Counted from the first letter of the stretch, positions 46,006 to 58,190 are shown. The stretch: DNA of 64,000 bases from Steinernema hermaphroditum (GCA_030435675.1 CM059621.1:2852001-2916000); one strand, 5' to 3'. The notes: generated from the letters alone by a model not told the origin. Numbers and translations: made by a program.

Positions 46006-46249
46006 TTATATCACAACGGCATTCTTTGGTGCAGTATTCACATAGGTTCGAACTCTGTTGGCCACGGCCCGTCTGACAGTCACTATAGTACAAAAGCAGA
46101 GAATGCTGGTCATAACGATGAGAGCAGCGATGAAGAAAGAAACCAACGCCAAAAGCAATTGGTGGGCCTGAGCTGAAAAGAGCACTCATAATTAAAACTT
46201 AATATCGAAACGTACTGAAAGAAGCGGAGTTCCGGGGGTCAAGAATCAT
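46006..46249 (-). CDS. Small single-pass membrane protein (66 aa), copy B
   Basis: Exons 46216-46249 and 46006-46172 encode the counterpart of 5139-5382, ending NAVVI instead of NAVAI. The 43-bp intron is strongly diverged in sequence from copy A while the exons are nearly unchanged, evidence for selection on the protein. In copy A a further upstream ATG (4998) opens a Cys-rich stretch; here that codon is ACG. Confidence 0.55.
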
Positions 46250-46960
46250 CAGCTCCTCGTCGTCTCTAAGACGCTTCAGTTTTCGATGTCACAGCTTATC
46301 ATAATCTACCAGCGAAGTAGGTGTTCTCTTTCCAGTAATCTGACGCTTGTTCGTGGAACAAACACATCCGTAAAAACAGATATTATCCGTGATCTGTGGA
46401 TTCTCGGATAAGCTGAAAATAGCCTTATGTATTAGGCAAGAAAACGCTTATTAGATTCGTGTTCAGGTGGTCAAATGATTTCGCGTTCTTACATGTCAAT
46501 GATTCCTTTAATAGTGCGACTACATTTCATGAGTCATAGAGAAACAGAAGATATAATTTGTAGCTGGCTTTACTTCTGGAGTGGCGTCGATGTCGAACCG
46601 GTCGCACTTCACGGGCGTGTGGGATTCGTGTAAGTTCCGAAACTGCGGCGGCACTTCTCTTTCTTGGGACGTTTGGACCGTGGAAATTTTGCTAATCGGC
46701 CCCGAGCTCACACCTGCTTTAGAGGGATGGATCCTCGGTCCGCAGGTTGCGTCTTCGCTGATCGTTAGAGCGTCGACGACGTTCAGGGTGACTTCTCATC
46801 AACCATAGAGATGTCTCAGCCTATGTAATTTTATTTAACAGTAATTTTAGATATCAGACGAAATTTCGAACTTGAGAACACTTTCATACGTTTGCAGATT
46901 GTCACCCAGAACTAAATTAAAAGGAAGAAGGCACCCATAAACAGCTTTAGCATACTCCAT

Positions 46961-46993
46961 TGACGTCAGTAAACGTGTTTTCATGGGAAACAC
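46961..46993 (+). promoter_or_regulatory. Perfect CRE-like site and palindrome upstream of MGSC copy B
   Basis: TGACGTCA (46961-46968) followed by GTGTTTTCATGGGAAACAC (46975-46993), the inverted equivalent of the elements at 4707 and 12396; about 290 bp from the MGSC start. Confidence 0.5.
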
Positions 46994-47278
46994 TTGTGAC
47001 TCAGCCATCGAGGCGTAAACAAATAGTGACGAAACCTGCAGCTTGTGCACAGCTTGCGTGGGTGTACATAATCGACAAAACATGTTTATTACCTATCGCT
47101 TAACGATTGCGTGCGAACGGTGACCATAATGCACATATGACACCGGTAATAAAGAAATTCATCCGTAAGATTGGTACAGTAAAAACGGGTTTATAAAAAA
47201 GCGAAAAGATGAGCAACGGTTATCATTGGAACAACCGCAACTTGTGCGCTGCTTCACTCTATTCGCACTTCACTAATC

Positions 47279-47555
47279 ATGGGCTCCTGCATCCGCAAAG
47301 CGAAGAACGTCGACATAAAGAAGGATAAATCGAGATTTCAGTCCCTTCTCCAGGTCTGTGAATGATCAATCATTAGACTTTCACAGATATCAGGCACGTT
47401 TCTTTGTGGGCCAGGAGCGAAGGATCACACGCAGCTCCGCAAACCTTAGGCCTTTAGTCAGAAAGGGACATCTAGAAAGTGTGAACGACGGTTTGGTTTT
47501 TGTTTGTATTGAGTTAACGGGCACGTCTAACATACGGCGTCTCAGTGAAAATTAG
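47279..47555 (+). CDS. MGSC acylated-type small peptide, copy B (78 aa)
   Basis: Exons 47279-47353 and 47394-47555 (40-bp intron) encode 78 residues from MGSCIRKAKNVDIKKDKSRF. Gly2/Cys4 followed by lysines is a classic dual-acylation and membrane-binding N terminus. The second exon (ARFFVGQERRITRSSANLRP and on) is basic and matches copy A with a two-residue insertion. No family recognised. Confidence 0.55.
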
Positions 47556-47930
47556 ATTAGATACAGTCATAGCCAACATAAAAATACCAGGTTTCCAGGA
47601 GACAAAGCTTATAAGCTGTATTCTCAAGCGCTCAGAGCATTTTTGTCGAGTGGGCTTTGAAACGCAACACTTTGCAGTATTTAGCAGCTCGTACTTGTAA
47701 TTTATGCTCTTTTTTAACTGTTCGGTCTGAGGGAGCGCAGACGAACGGAGAAAGTTCACATTTTGGCATTTCGTGCACATTTGTGGGCTCTGAGACGCTA
47801 CCGTCGAAGATGTAATGAGCTATAGTCAAATGTTGTTTTTTTGTTGGCCGACTCGTTTCCAAGCTTGTACGGATCACTGGCTTCTTGTTCCCGGTGATCC
47901 CGATGAATCATATCGTTCATTATACAGGAC

Positions 47931-48428
47931 ATGGAAAAGATGTGGCAACTATTCAAAGAGTTCGACACCAATGGAGACGGATTCATCCAGAAGAGCGAAC
48001 TGAAAGAAGCTATGATAAAGACGGGTCAATCGCCAACGAACCGCGAGGTGGGCGATATATTCGATGCTGCGGACGCAAACAACGACGGACGTATTGACTT
48101 CAGTGGTAATGCGCTTCAGATGTTTCAGGTTAAACAATGACATAGAGTTTCTCGCAATCGCTCGATCGGCGAACATTGAAATACTTCGAGACGTATTCTA
48201 TGAAATCGATGTCAACCATGATGGATTTATAACAAAAGACGAGCTACAGGACGCGCTCCAGAAGATGGGCCATTTTTTGAGTGATGAGGACGCTGAAGTC
48301 ATCTTTGAAATTGTCGACTCAGACAAGGACGACAGAATCGATTTTCAGGGTAGCAATCAAGTCTACGACTATACTGACGTTAACCTATTTTAGAATTTCG
48401 TCACATGATGGTGCATGCTTCAAAATAA
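47931..48428 (+). CDS. Four-EF-hand calcium-binding protein, copy B (137 aa)
   Basis: Exons 47931-48105, 48146-48349 and 48394-48428 (introns 40 and 44 bp) encode 137 residues. Loops: [48 protein letters not shown]. The C terminus is EFRHMMVHASK. The copy C signal peptide is not preserved: the aligned upstream codons contain a TGA, so the protein should be cytosolic unless a distant first exon exists. It is the intact reference for copy A. Confidence 0.8.
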
Positions 48429-48619
48429 CATAACAACCACTCTCCATATAAATGATAAATTTTTGTTTTATGATCATAAAGAATAAACGTGTGCATTTTG
48501 ACATAAACATTGACATAAATGTTTTTATTGGCAAGTGAGTTTCGCCGTTGAGACACTTCGTTGTCTAACTACTTGCAAAGGGCGTGTCAGAAACATACCC
48601 CTATTACATCGGACGCTTA

Positions 48620-49020
48620 ATGGGCAACTCAACTCAGATGATAGGGCCTCAACTCAACGATATCTACCTGTTCAGATGCTTCGGAGACTGATGGATCCTA
48701 CGGACGAGTTCAAACCAGCTCATCCTCGCGCCAATTGACCCCTGACAAACTTATCCCCTCCCTGCTCATCCCCAACGGATTTTCGCTGCGACCAATCAAC
48801 AGTTTATCTTTGTAACCATAGCTGCCAATTTTTAAATGATGTGAAATTTTCTAAGACGCATAAGACTGTCCGATGGTGCTAGGGATTGGCTGAATTGGCG
48901 GGGATGAGTTGTCGGGGACACCCACGTGGAGCGATCTGTTGCTTACTATGATGCAATCTTATCAATAAATTAGTTCTGTATTAGTAGGCAGTGAAGCTCA
49001 TTCATGACTGATGTACATGC
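48620..49020. other. No gene seen
   Basis: Spacer between cassette B and copy 2 of the four-repeat gene; outside both duplicated blocks. Confidence 0.4.
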
Positions 49021-49092
49021 TCATTCTTTATTTGAACTTCAGATGGGACAATTCTAGATTGTCAGAACGACGCGTATTCATTCACGCGCCAT

Positions 49093-50591
49093 TTAGTATC
49101 CTCCACAGGTGAGTAACTGAGCGTAGGTGCCCCAGCTGCCGATCATGATGCCGTTGAGATAGGAGATACGGGCGGTGTTGGTGCCCTCGTAGGTCTTGAT
49201 GGTGTAGGCGATCTGTTGGATCTGCTGGGTGGTGGTCAGCGTGCTGTTCATGATGATAGTGTTCTGGATACGAGTAAGGTACGGGCGCCAGTTGGTGGCT
49301 TGAGTGCCGGGGTTGTTGTTCAGGTACTGGTTGGACGAGTCGTAGAAGATGGTCTCGTTGCCGTTGAAGACCTTGATGACCTGAGACAGAGTGGCGCAGT
49401 TGCCCAGCATGGGGGTGGTGGTTGGAGTCTTTGTTGTGGGAGCAGCCGTCGGCGCGAAGACCACGGACTAAAAGGACATTACTGCGGTGTTGCAAATGCG
49501 ATAACTTACGAAGTCATAGGCGTTGATCAGGTCCTGGAAAGTGCCGAAACCGAACTCAGTTCCGATGGGGAACGAGCCGAGAACGGACTGCAGGTAAGGG
49601 GCGATCAACATCAACTGCTGGTACGCAGCCACGATGGCGGCGATCTTGTCGCTGGTGCTCAGCGAGGCGTTGCTGGAGATCGCCTGGATGTCATTGATGA
49701 AGTCCAACAGGAGGGTCTTCTCGCTGCGGGTGAGGTTGTAAGCGGGGTTGTTGACGTCGTTGGTCAGGTCGACGACCAAGCGGCTCTGGGTCTGTCCGGC
49801 GTCGATGACGAAGAGCTGACCGAAGTTGTCGATGCGGAAGTGCTGCAAACCTATGAGATCAGTAGCACTTCCATACAGCATACCTGGTCGGCAACGTTCA
49901 GGAAGTCTCCGATTGAGCCGAAGCCGGGGATCTTAATGCCGCGGATGGATGCTGCCCACGCAGGGTGCTGCTTGAAGAAGTCGGCGAAGATGGAAGACAG
50001 GTTCGCCATCTGCTGGTCATAGCTGAGAGCAGTGTTGTTGAGGACACTGTGGATCTCAGCGAGAAGCACTTCCAAAGCAGCGATTTCGTTCGGGTCCGAG
50101 ATGGTCGAGATGTACTGTTCAATGGCCAGCTCCAGTTCGCTCTGTCCATTGACCAGAGCAATCACGCTCGCCGTGAGGGGCGCGTTGATGTAGACGACTT
50201 CCTGGAAGAGGTCGCTGAAGCTGCCCCAGTTTCCAATGGACGAGTAGAGGAACATCTGCTGCACATCAGGGAACTTCTGGAAGTAGGCCTGGATCTCCGA
50301 GGCGCAGGCGACGATGACTTCGTCCGCGGTGAATGAGGCGTTGTTGGCCGTCGCGTTGCAGTCCTCGACCACCCAGTTCCACTCAACAGCTTCTTCGCCG
50401 GTGAGTTGCGAAGAGATGTTGACCAGAGCGGAGACCAGCATGCTGTCGCCGTTGCCCCAGTAGCCGACAAGCTCTGGAGCTAGTGCCGCCTGCTGTGCAG
50501 GTCCCATTGCCTGTCCGGAGATGCCAGTGAGGGCGGCCAGTGTGGCGAGGATGGCACAAAGCCAAGCAGATTGACCTCCGACAGCGAGCAT
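49093..50591 (-). CDS. Secreted four-repeat glycoprotein, copy 2 (471 aa)
   Basis: Exons 49884-50591, 49510-49842 and 49093-49467 match copy 1 in size and phase. The protein differs at only a handful of residues (for example MLAV for MLAI, HSVLNN for HGVLNN, STSD for STND, TKTPTT for TKAPTT). The signal peptide, four N-glycosylation sites before the helices and the Gly-aromatic repeat ends are unchanged. Intron 1 differs from copy 1 at roughly 40% of positions, while intron 2 differs at one. Homology runs from about 49015 to 50755. PolyA signal at 49027-49032. Confidence 0.85.
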
Positions 50592-50759
50592 GATGTTCCG
50601 GAACCGAGACGAGAAGAGGGATCGCTCCAACCGAACCCGCTGTCGGATCTCTGGCTGCGGCGCGCTTTTGTATTGCTCGAAATGGGGCCGTTCTGTCGAC
50701 GTGTAATCCTTCGGAAGCCACGGCCACCTTCATTAGCATAGTGTTTTGACGCCGCCGCA

Positions 50760-52390
50760 TTGCAGTAAGGGCTATGTGGAAGGCTTCTGAAATAAATTTG
50801 CATACTGGTCTATGTTTTTGACAATGATATCACAAGTCACGGGACTGGAAAGGTTCGCCGTTCGTTGTTTTTGCAAACAAAATATCGTTGAGGTGACTAT
50901 GAAGTGGATTCCGCTATTTCGAGTTGAGTATATGGTTTGAATATCATTAAAAGACAACGGTAAGGCTAGAGGGAATGTTCCATGGAAAGCATCGACACGT
51001 CGCTTAAGGAATCATGAAGCTCTCCTTTTTATCGTATACCAAAATAAAAGCGTTGAATTCGCTGTGTCGTTGTTATTTCGGTACACATTTGTCCAGCAAG
51101 TGTGAGTAAGAGTAGAAAAATGACACCCAATAAGGTAGCGAATTGACGTGATAATTGTTCACACTGCATTAATGACCACATAACAAAGGCATATGCCCAC
51201 AGATTGTCCTTATTTTCACCTAGTTCATTAATCGCTGTCCCTTTCGTAAATAATTAGCGAAGAGAGACGTGTAAGGTCATATTACCCCATCTATTATTAC
51301 CCATACTGTCCTTCAGCCCCTCATTTCGCTATGTGCATACGAATGTCAAATCCGATATTCAGTCTCCTAGTGTCGCTTCGCGCGACGTCCCAGTGGCATT
51401 GCCGCCCAACCTAATTTTCCATGGATGACTGCAGAAGCGATTTGGTTTTTTCTTCTTTTTTCTGAGGCACTCGCACAGCTTCGTCTTTTGGCTGGACGCC
51501 CGCGTTTGGCCATAATTAAAAGTCGCCGCCGTTCAAGCGTGTTCGCGGACTCTCGCTGCGAAAACAGCGTTCACTCGCTTTGTTCAGTGGCCTGGACCAA
51601 CCAGGAAGGACGTGTCGCCGATGTCCCGCTGTTCCATTTGTCTCGTCTCGTTTGGGATTATAGGCGTTATAATTGGAGAGGTGAGCGATTAAATCAAAAG
51701 ATAATGATGAGGATAAGGACAACATGTGGCTGTTTTTAAGCGGGCAACTTCTGATTACCAAACTACTCAAAGGTTCTCTTAAATATCGTGACTTTCGCGA
51801 GGAAAAGTCTAGTAATAATGAATGCCAATCAGGGCTGTGCACAGTCTCGACCTCTCGAGGGGTTTTTGGCCTCTCGACTATCGACTCTCGACAAATGGTC
51901 GAGAATGGCGAGACGAGAGTAGCTTTTGAAATTTTGCTATGAGAACACTGTGTGGTCGTTTTTCCTAGTTGCTACCGTTCCTAGTCATTACTGCCAATGA
52001 TGTTAATCATTCTGAGACCCGAATCCTACTCCGTTTGTACTTCGAGTCCGGGGTGGGTGAACTCCGAGTTAGACGTGGACTTGATCCAAAAGAAGTAAAG
52101 GTAACTCGCTCGGTCTGCGCGCGTGTGGTCCTCAAAATTTATAACGAAAATTGCACAGTATGGATGACAAAAGCATGCAAATTGGACACTCTCGTCTCGG
52201 GTAAAAAAATTCCACCCGAGAATCTCGACTCTGGTACAGCCCTGATGCCAACGTGCGCTACTGATGCTTGAGTGTGTATTTGACATAACCTGACTAAGCA
52301 CAAGTAAGTCAATTGGACAGCCCTTTATCTGAGTAGACAGGTCTTTTCACTTTCCATTGAAATTTACCACTTGGTTTTAACTAATCTTTA
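50760..52390. other. No firmly supported gene
   Basis: A plus-strand frame at 51425-51739 starts with a signal-like MTAEAIWFFLLFSEALA but lacks further support, and 51969-52271 is open without motifs. Either could hold early exons of the gene ending at 52611. Confidence 0.35.
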
Positions 52391-52393
52391 CAG

Positions 52394-52611
52394 TGAATGC
52401 GGATAACCGATGCCACTTTCAGATCCTGGTCACTGGAACACACGCCCTACCGCCACCACTACCATATGAAAACGGAACCAAATTTTCTGCTCAGAATACT
52501 ACTCAACATGCCGGATTTCATGGATACAGAAATGCGCTAAACTCTCTCATAAATTACATAGGCGATTTCAATGCGCTTGGACCCGATGCTGATGAACCAC
52601 CAGGATTCTAA
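52394..52611 (+). CDS. Terminal exon of an unidentified gene
   Basis: An acceptor (TTTACAG) precedes an open exon reading ADNRCHFQILVTGTHALPPP through NALNSLINYIGDFNALGPD to a TAA, with AATAAA 16 bp further on (52627). The composition is protein-like. Upstream exons could not be assigned, and I do not recognise the sequence. Confidence 0.4.
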
Positions 52612-52639
52612 ATGATGTGCAACGCAATAAATTATTCAA

Positions 52640-54800
52640 TTTTGTTATTCACTTCCGCATTACTGCGTTCTCAGACTAATTCGTGCTAACATCAAAACAT
52701 TGTCTAGACAAGAAGACCATAACTACCGCACGATTCCACCCGCATAGTCACGAAAAGCGTTTCTGTCCCTGTAGCTCCTCTTTCCCGAACTCAGAAGTAT
52801 CACCGGTCTTTTTCTGGCCTCGGTGGACGGCGCTGCATCGGAGTGGAAGGCCCCTAACGGAGCGGGCCTACCTTCATGGACCATATACACGTTTTCGATT
52901 GTTTGGAAAGACATTAACCATTCAGATATATTTAGTGAACCCTTTGGGCTCTTTAGAGCAGAGTCTTTAGGTCGTTGATTCCGGAATAAAAAGAGGCATT
53001 GCGTAACGCCACTGACTTGGTAATGTACATAATAGAGTAGCGCTTTTTAAAATAAGGAACAAAACCGTAATATCCTTGTTGCGCGGATGTGCTTTAGTAG
53101 TGTCTTCAAGTCAGATCATTTGGAGATTACTGATTTGAATGCTTTCTACAGCTACTTTGCAAACAAAGCAATGGTAAAGCGTGACTTCGTAGACTTTGGA
53201 AACGTGGCTTATTAGTCTAAGGTTTCGCCTTTGAGACAAAAAGGCGAAACTCTTTAGAACAATGTCATGCAGACGTACCAGCAGCAAGAAATGAACCAAC
53301 TTTATCTGCCGGCACGGTTCAAAAGTTAGGTCATTCCCTTATGGACTAGGAACGACCAGACGACCCACGTAACAAACCACTGCAAAACATGAAGTTCTTG
53401 GGAACAGTGCAGTTCTAGTTAGAAACTTATAGTAAATATTCATGCGAAAAAGTGACTGAGTCCTAAATAAATGTCCTCAGTGCAGTATATTTTGGTCTAC
53501 GATTTACATACCTTGAACTGATCTCTGTCTGACTTCCCACATGACACTCCCATGAAATCGTTTTTAAATAAAAAGTTGGGAGTCGTTGGCGTGTGTGCGA
53601 CCTTTTGGAGAGCTTTAAATCTCATGCCTATTTGTGCATTGATGCAGTGGTAATATTTGGGTTAAACTGTACCGTGACTTGCATGTCAGTGGTGTCGCGA
53701 CCTATCGCTTTGGACTTTCTACTTAGATTTCCCGGAGATAATTCGCATTTGAGTCAAAAAGACAGCGTTTGGGATCTTTTTAACGTAATGTCATACAGAC
53801 ATGCACACCTAAACAGCAGCAAGAAATGAGCCCACTTTGTCTGCCGGCACGGCTCAACAGTTATGTGATTAAGTTAGCGACAGGACTCGGACCATTGCTT
53901 GGTAATGGTCACTTGCACTCGTAATAAGCAGCCCTGTAACCGTTCACTCGAACAAAAGACCCAAAAAAGGCTTTTTTTTGGACTGTTTCATTTGGAGTTC
54001 ATAGTTATATATAGCGACTATGCCCACCATGTTGTTTGGTGTTTCTCATCTGACATGAACGTGAATCAATTTTAAGAACGTTTGGGAAAATAGCCTAGCT
54101 TTTCAGAATGGATTCTGTGAGATAAACAAAAAGCTGTTCTGCTGACTGATGCACTAATTGCGATTGTACTCGGTACGATTGTAAGAACCCTTTACTGGCC
54201 GGTGCCGAATCGTAAAAGATTCATCATTTCTTTCAGCACTGTGAATATGTATCGATAACCAAAGTATCAGCGCTCTATAATGAGTGTCCTCAGCCTAGTT
54301 ATGACTAAAATTAGATTCGATGAATTCATCGATGGCGCTTTCTGTGCGCTTGACTGACCAACGGGGATCCCGTCCTCGAGCTGCTTTGAACTGTTCGGAT
54401 AAAGCTTTAAAAACGTGTACTCATCTTCCTCTATGTTACACTATCATTAACAATGAGAAACGAAAGGTCAGATGAATAACGATCTTTTGGAAAGCAAAAA
54501 CTGTTTGCGCAACTAAAGGCTAAAGGCTTCCGTGCACTTGAACAGAACGAAGTTCGGTGGGCGCAGCTAATCCGGGGGACGGATCCGATCAGAGGTTAAA
54601 TGTCCTGTGGATGTAGTATCTGCCGGAGTAGCGTGGACTTAGTGCAGATCGTTTTAGATATAAGATGTTTTTTGCATCCTGCATGAACTGTGGTCGTTCT
54701 TCCTTTGATGTCCTACGCACTGATGGGTGGCTTACCGTTACGTACATCCGGACCCGGCTACATATAAGCTCGGCTATGATGCTGTGTTTCAGCAATCGTT
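52640..54800. other. No gene seen; diverged tandem duplication
   Basis: 53260-53330 and 53790-53870 share CAGCAGCAAGAAATGA, CTGCCGGCACGG and TCA(A)AAGTTA/CAACAGTTA and so form an old direct repeat about 530 bp apart. No reading frame is conserved between the two. Confidence 0.45.
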
Positions 54801-56062
54801 ATGGAGAGCAACGCTACTTTTGTCTTCGGCTCGGAGCTTCAGGGAAGGGGATCTGCTACCAGCACGGATATATGGATTGGAGCCACGATCTTAGTGGTAT
54901 CTGCTAATTCACTCTTCATATGCGTTACTTTTAATTTAGACCTCATTTTTGGCAACTTTCCTGGGCATTGCAAATTTGATCATTATCAAGAAGATGACGC
55001 TTTTCCACAACGCGTTTGGATATTTTTGGGCTAGTCGAACAGTCGGCGAAGTAGGCAGCAATCTTGTCCACATGATCTATTCGGGACCTGTTACTATACT
55101 GTAGGTGTACCTCCTACACTTCCGAGATTACCCCTGTTTTAGCCAGCCCACAAATATCCCGATCTTTGTCGGCTTTTCGGCTTTTTCTATCAACTACTGG
55201 TTTGGCTGTGCCGCCTGTGTTATGCACCAGTTCATCGCATTGAACCGATTCGTTGCCGTTTGCTTTCCGCTGAGCTACAACAAGGTCTTCCGTTTGTACT
55301 ATTGCAAGCTGGCCATAGTCGCTTGTTGGGCGGAGTGTCTGGCTGTTGTGGCTGCTTATTACAGTAAGAACAGTCGCACGTTCAAGTATAACTGGCTGGT
55401 TTAGTCTTCCCATGTAACCTAGTTGGCTATGGACCCACCTATTACGACTTCATTTTCGTGAAATGCGATCCGGACATGGTGCGGGACTACTCAGTCGTGG
55501 GAACTATAGTGAACAGGTTCTGCCTGCTCGTCTGTTCCGGCACTATGGTGCTTGATTTTATAACTTTGGTCCGCATCATCTACTTGGAAAAGACCCTTCG
55601 ATTGAAAACACAAAGCAAGTCGTTTCGAAGGGATGTCCGATTCTTTGCCCAGGTACATTAGCCATAACCGAATGGCTTCTTAATTTTAGCCCTAATTTTA
55701 GAGTTCGATTCAAAATGTCACCATGATCATCGCATTGGCCCTCATTGTGGTCGTGAACAACTCACAGTCTACGCCCATAGCTCTCACGGCTACAGCAGTG
55801 AACTCATTTATCCTGACTACTCTTAATAACTCGTAAGATGATGACTGAGGTCTACATGTTAAGTGAAAATCTTAGACTAGCGCTGGTTATCTTCAATCCA
55901 GAAGTTCGCGAAAAGTTGTCCCTTCGATTCTTCGTTAGCCTGAGCAAAGTCGGAACGAGTTCGTCGGGAGGCGGCGTATCCGCCGCCAACTCAAACAATA
56001 TAAGGACAGTCTCAAACAAAGTCGCATCGAGCACGCGATCTTGTTTGAGAAATTGTGTGTAA
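54801..56062 (+). CDS. 7TM chemoreceptor, Srx-like, gene 4 (347 aa)
   Basis: Exons 54801-54896, 54940-55100, 55143-55363, 55405-55652, 55702-55832 and 55876-56062 encode 347 residues from MESNATFVFGSELQGRG. Motifs: HNAFGYFWASRTVGE, MHQFIALNRFVAVCFPLSY, GYGPTYYDFIFVKC, FRRDVRFFAQSSIQNVTM, LVIFNPEVREKL. The C-terminal tail is longer than in the paralogues and Ser/Asn-rich (SSSGGGVSAANSNN), a possible phosphorylation tail. Exon phases are identical to genes 2 and 3. Confidence 0.87.
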
Positions 56063-56069
56063 AAATGTG

Positions 56070-56636
56070 TTTTATAAATACCGATTCGATACATAAAAAC
56101 AAGATAATCGCATATCATAATGACTTAAGAAGAATAAGGAACATGCGATGCTGGCGAGCCATCCTTTGTAAACAGTACTATGAAGTCAAAGATCTTTGCT
56201 GACAGGGTGCACTTCGTGCTTATTTCAAGCTCAGTTTATAATCTTGGATTGAAAATGACCGTTACCAATTCTGCTTTGAATACTGGTTAGGGCTTGACAT
56301 GAAAATAAAAGAGCTGTATCAAAATCCTATTTCTGGAAGTCTGCTAGATTCTTTAGCCACGGGCTGACTTCACGACAAGTGCGACAACTCAGACTTGTAT
56401 TGATAGCCGAAAACATGAATACACATATCACGTGTTTGAACGAACTAATAGAAATAACGAGACTGTAGATTCCGAAAAAAGGATCGCGTCAAACAGTCCC
56501 TTCCGCGACAGCCGCATGATCAAACAGAACATGCACTTTACAATCGCCCCACATTCACTTTTTGATCCGCTTACATCAAAAAGTGCTTCGCTATTGGGAT
56601 ATAAAATGCGGCTCAACAGACCAACCTCACTCAACA
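56070..56636. other. No gene seen
   Basis: Intergenic; the last 200 bp form the upstream region of the TIL-like inhibitor gene. Confidence 0.4.
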
Positions 56637-57447
56637 ATGACGATGCAGTCTTTCGGCATCCTGGCTGTCTTCCTGGTCTCTTCCGTCGTCTCACAAGACT
56701 GGGTTTTCCCCGACCAAAGTAAGTGAATTACCTTTCATTTCCATACCGCAATGATTTGCAGAATGTGGACCTCATGAAGTGCACTACCCCGATGACATGT
56801 CGGCTTGTGCAAGTTCGTGTGAGGACCCATGGACAAGTCCTTTCTGCACCCGTGACCAACTAGAGGAGGGCTGCTACTGCAAATATCCATGGGTACGCCA
56901 CGACGGCGAGTGCATCCTTCCCAATGAGTGTCCTCGGAAGAAGAACACCACTTCTTCAGCATCGAGTAAGCACTATTTTAGTTCAAATCTCAGAAAGATT
57001 TCTAGAATGCGGACCTCGGGAGGTCTACTTCCCCGACGAAGATCCCAACGTGTGTGACACCTCCTGTACCAACCCGCATAGTGACGTCTGCCTAAGAATA
57101 GGGGTGACTCCCGGATGCTACTGTAAGGAGCCCTTTGTAAGCCACAACGGAAAATGCATTGAGCTGAATGAATGTCCTAAAAAGAAAGAGACTGCCGCTC
57201 CGAGTGGGTTCCTCTTTCTACGTGCTGAAGAACACAAATGGTTTCAGAATGCGGTCCTCGCGAAGTTTACTATCCCGACGACCTCTCTGCTTGTTTCACT
57301 TCCTGTAAGCAACCTTGGTTTGGTAGATCGTGCTTCAGAATGGAACTTAATGACGGCTGCTACTGCAAGTATCCCTTCGTCCGCCATAACGACAAATGCA
57401 TCTACCAGAGTCAGTGTCCTAATGGGCAACGCTTGCTCAATTGGTAG
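56637..57447 (+). CDS. Secreted protein with three TIL-like inhibitor domains (227 aa)
   Basis: Exons 56637-56718, 56762-56965, 57006-57203 and 57248-57447 encode 227 residues. Exon 1 is a signal peptide (MTMQSFGILAVFLVSSVVSQ) plus DWVFPDQ. Each later exon is one domain bounded by phase-1 introns: CGP(H/R)EV(H/Y)(Y/F)PDD, CASSC/CDTSC/CFTSC, then G-C-Y-C-K-P and C-I at the end. Each domain has eight cysteines, not the ten of a standard trypsin-inhibitor-like domain. Linkers are RKKNTTSSAS and KKKETAAPS. Protease inhibition is inferred from the family. AATAAA at 57481. Confidence 0.82.
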
Positions 57448-57489
57448 CTTGTTGAATGCGATTTACAATTCTTGGATTGAATAAACGCT

Positions 57490-58190
57490 TGTGAGCAATA
57501 TGTGATTTTCTTTGGTCATGAATCATTTGAAAGAAGGCAGGTACATCATTACTATGATAGTCTCTTCTATTGATTTCTGACGCCTATACAGTTTACTGTT
57601 AGAGTGACTTCCAATGGTCATTGTGCAATGATCTTTCAGGTCCACCTCAAAATTATACGGTATGAGAACAGTCTGAGAGCATTCACAGATACACCTCATC
57701 AGTTATGAATGTCAAGGTCACAAAATCCGAATATCAATGTTCACTCGTCTTTCAATTTCTTCTCATCTTCACGCCATTCAATCAGATACTCCTCCAGAAA
57801 CCGATTATCTTGTGCGAAATTATCATTTATTTATCGAAATTATTCTTTTGATTTCCACCATAACACAAATTAAGAAATGTGTAGTCTCAAATTGAGAGTA
57901 TCTATCGATAGACGTTAGCAGTCAGCCATGAGTGTGTCAGTTTTCACTCTTGCTGCATTTCTACTAGTAGTGGTCAGATCCTTGGACTAGATCATCGATT
58001 ACATGCACTTGTTATCATTGTTTTTGGTGTTCCTCTCTGCTATGATTTCCAGACGGGAGATATGTCCTTTTCCTTTTCAAGCAGACAGTCGAAAAGTGAT
58101 ATGTTTAACCTGTATTTCGCTAATAAATATGTTTTCATGCATATGAGTGTCATGTGCACTGATTTAGGTACTTAAGCCTGCTCCGTCAAG
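57490..58190. other. No gene seen
   Basis: AT-rich intergenic sequence before the GalNAc-transferase gene. Confidence 0.4.

Larger units (their letters stand above)
44880..48620. repeat. Segmental duplication, copy B
   Basis: Inverted counterpart of 1-7570, lacking the SINE-like, MULE and Gypsy insertions of copy A, and therefore the empty-site reference for all three. Confidence 0.9.
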
